DNA from: Calditrichia bacterium
GTDB taxonomy: Bacteria > Calditrichota > Calditrichia > JAJRVZ01
Length of the DNA stretch: 7,391 bases
Reading direction: 5' to 3'
Assembly: GCA_030634505.1 (NCBI GenBank)
Contig: DAOWAQ010000093.1
Coordinates: 1-7,391, forward strand
Numbering within the stretch: the first letter of the stretch is position 1; each line of letters opens with the position of its first letter. The notes beneath the pieces are model-generated. The model had not been told where the DNA came from. It made no database searches and was given only the letters and a program-made list of their open reading frames with translations. A program made the position numbers and the translations under genes. Below, piece after piece: positions 6,177 to 7,391 of the stretch.

Positions 6177-7058
6177 ATGATACCAAAAGAAATTTTAAAA
6201 AAAGTAAAACGAATCGAGATATCTACTCGTGGATTAGTGAATCAGATTTTCTCAGGTGAATACCATTCAGTATTCAAAGGTCGGGGGATGGAGTTTGCTG
6301 AAGTGCGGGAGTATCAGATTGGTGACGATATTCGCAATATTGATTGGAATGTATCGGCAAGGATAGGTAGTCCTTATGTAAAAGTATTTGATGAAGAACG
6401 CGAACTTACAGTTATGCTGATGGTTGATGTTTCTGCCAGTGGTAATTTTGGAACTACTTCACAATTAAAAGGTGAAGTTGCCGCTGAATTATGTGCTGTT
6501 CTTGCTTTCTCGGCAATTAAAAATAATGATAAAGTTGGATTAATGATTTTCTCAGATAAAATTGAGAAATTTATTCCTCCGCGCAAAGGTAAACAACATG
6601 TACTTAGGGTTATACGCGAAATTCTTTATTTTAAGCCGGAAGATGCTAAAACAGATTTGAATATTGCTTTAGAATATCTTAATCGTGTCATCAAACGTAG
6701 AAGTATTGTTTTTATCATCTCTGATTTTTTAACAGAAAACTATGAAAAAGCGCTTCAAGTCGCTAATAAAAAGCATGACATTATTTCTATAGATATTATT
6801 GATCCAAGAGAAGTGGAGTTGCCCAATGTTGGATTTCTGGAATTGGAAGACGCAGAAACCGGGGAAACTGTAATGATTGATACTGGCAGTTCTGAAATAC
6901 GGGAAACGTTTTTTTCCGAATCACAGGAAGAACGGGAAAAGCGTGAAAAGTTCTTTCAATCCATCGGGGTTGATAATATAAATATATTAACTGATCGCTC
7001 TTATGTAGAACCAATTACAAAATTTTTCAAAATGAGAGCAAAACGTTTAACAAAATAG
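6177..7058 (+). CDS. DUF58 protein with vWA-like domain and intact MIDAS motif
   Basis: The 293-residue protein matches the short, soluble DUF58 type throughout, and its first residues MIPKEILKKVKRIEI fit the usual start of the family, which supports the ATG at 6177 although no SD is visible. The DUF58 signature GRGMEFAEVREYQIGDDIRNIDW is at about 35-57, followed by SPYVKVFDEERE. The vWA-like fold begins at LTVMLMVDVSASG, where Asp84-x-Ser86-x-Ser88 forms the MIDAS metal site. Thr159 (in KTDLN) is a likely further MIDAS residue, and FIISDF (179-184, Asp183) is the next conserved strand. There is no transmembrane segment, so it should be cytoplasmic. DUF58 genes commonly sit beside moxR, and the protein is the expected partner or client of that ATPase. 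The C-terminus is rich in Lys and Arg. The reaction or final target of the pair is unknown. It is separated from moxR by an unusually long, palindrome-bearing gap but is probably still in the same unit. Confidence 0.95.
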   Translation: MIPKEILKKVKRIEISTRGLVNQIFSGEYHSVFKGRGMEFAEVREYQIGDDIRNIDWNVSARIGSPYVKVFDEERELTVMLMVDVSASGNFGTTSQLKGEVAAELCAVLAFSAIKNNDKVGLMIFSDKIEKFIPPRKGKQHVLRVIREILYFKPEDAKTDLNIALEYLNRVIKRRSIVFIISDFLTENYEKALQVANKKHDIISIDIIDPREVELPNVGFLELEDAETGETVMIDTGSSEIRETFFSESQEEREKREKFFQSIGVDNINILTDRSYVEPITKFFKMRAKRLTK

Positions 7059-7078
7059 TAATTAGGTATTTTAAGATT

Positions 7079-7391
7079 ATGAAATTTCATATAAATATTT
7101 TAATATCAATTATGATTATTATATCTCTTCTATCATGTTCTGAACAAAAAAGCAATCAAATTTCAGAAGAGAAAAAATTAAGCCTGGCTAATAATTTTTA
7201 TAATAATGAATTATATGAGGCTTCTATTCAGGAATACTTGGAATACATTAATGATTATGGCATTGACAACAACAGAAAAGCAAATAGTTATTATACGATT
7301 GCTAATATTTATTTTGAACGTCTTCATGATTATCAAAAGGCGCTTGAGTATTTTTTCCGCATAAAGTATCTATACCCGGAAAGTAATTTGC
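7079..7391 (+). CDS. Second TPR lipoprotein, N-terminal part (runs off the window)
   Basis: An open frame starts 20 bases after the DUF58 stop and continues to the window end, giving 104 residues with no stop. Residues 1-19 are a hydrophobic signal ending in SLLS before Cys20, a good lipobox, so it is a predicted lipoprotein. Two TPR-like units follow, about 34-60 (SLANNFYNNELYEASIQEYLEYINDY) and 67-100 (ANSYYTIANIYFERLHDYQKALEYFFRIKYLYP). It has the same plan as the lipoprotein at 3724: Cys at position 20, a short linker, then TPRs with a 'Y-x-x-A/S-x-x-x-F/Y' pattern. The two may be distant paralogues or independent TPR proteins. There is only a weak AGG (7064-7066) upstream. Close spacing suggests co-transcription with the DUF58 gene. 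Full length and any further domains are not visible. Confidence 0.78.
   Translation, partial: MKFHINILISIMIIISLLSCSEQKSNQISEEKKLSLANNFYNNELYEASIQEYLEYINDYGIDNNRKANSYYTIANIYFERLHDYQKALEYFFRIKYLYPESNL

Noticed and set aside
6374..6586. Minus-strand open frame of 70 codons inside the DUF58 gene
   Set aside because: It is antisense to the MIDAS region of a conserved gene and resembles no known protein.
6796..7014. Minus-strand open frame of 72 codons inside the DUF58 gene
   Set aside because: It is antisense to conserved coding sequence, with no SD or domain.

Overview
The window is AT-rich and fully plus-strand. It looks like an ordinary stretch of a Gram-negative chromosome from the FCB group, in the broad sense of Bacteroidota, Ignavibacteriota and their relatives. 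The reasons are the very AT-rich codon use, the Lys/Asn/Ile/Tyr-rich proteins, the A-rich starts lacking a Shine-Dalgarno (SD) sequence beside a few strong GGAGG sites, many lipoproteins, and a M61 peptidase next to a MoxR/Bat-type gene cluster. This placement is inferred from gene content; no rRNA or marker gene is present to settle it.

Left block (1-3495): four tightly packed genes that probably form one transcription unit. They are the C-terminal end of prolipoprotein diacylglyceryl transferase (lgt), a secreted M61 metallopeptidase with a PDZ domain, a lipoprotein peptidoglycan amidase of the PGRP/amidase_2 type, and a cytoplasmic UDP-glucuronate decarboxylase (UDP-xylose synthase). The first two junctions are 4-base ATGA overlaps and the third is a 14-base gap with a strong SD site. 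The shared theme is the cell envelope: lipoprotein maturation, periplasmic proteolysis, wall turnover and nucleotide-sugar supply.

Middle gap (3496-3723): 228 bases without a gene. It holds an 8-bp inverted repeat and a weak promoter candidate, and probably separates the two transcription units.

Right block (3724-7391): a MoxR/Bat-like cluster in the order TPR lipoprotein, compact BatD-like membrane protein, MoxR AAA+ ATPase, DUF58 (vWA-like) protein, second TPR lipoprotein (cut by the window end). MoxR ATPases are thought to act as chaperones on vWA/MIDAS proteins. Here the DUF58 protein is the obvious partner, the BatD-like protein would link the cytoplasmic pair to the periplasm, and the two TPR lipoproteins could provide protein-binding surfaces there. 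The 118-base gap between moxR and the DUF58 gene holds an imperfect palindromic element, which is unusual for a pair that is normally packed closely.

I see no RNA genes, CRISPR arrays, insertion sequences, phage genes or broken genes. No wholly new system is evident. The least ordinary items are the shortened BatD-like protein, its two TPR lipoprotein flanks, and the palindromic element between moxR and the DUF58 gene.
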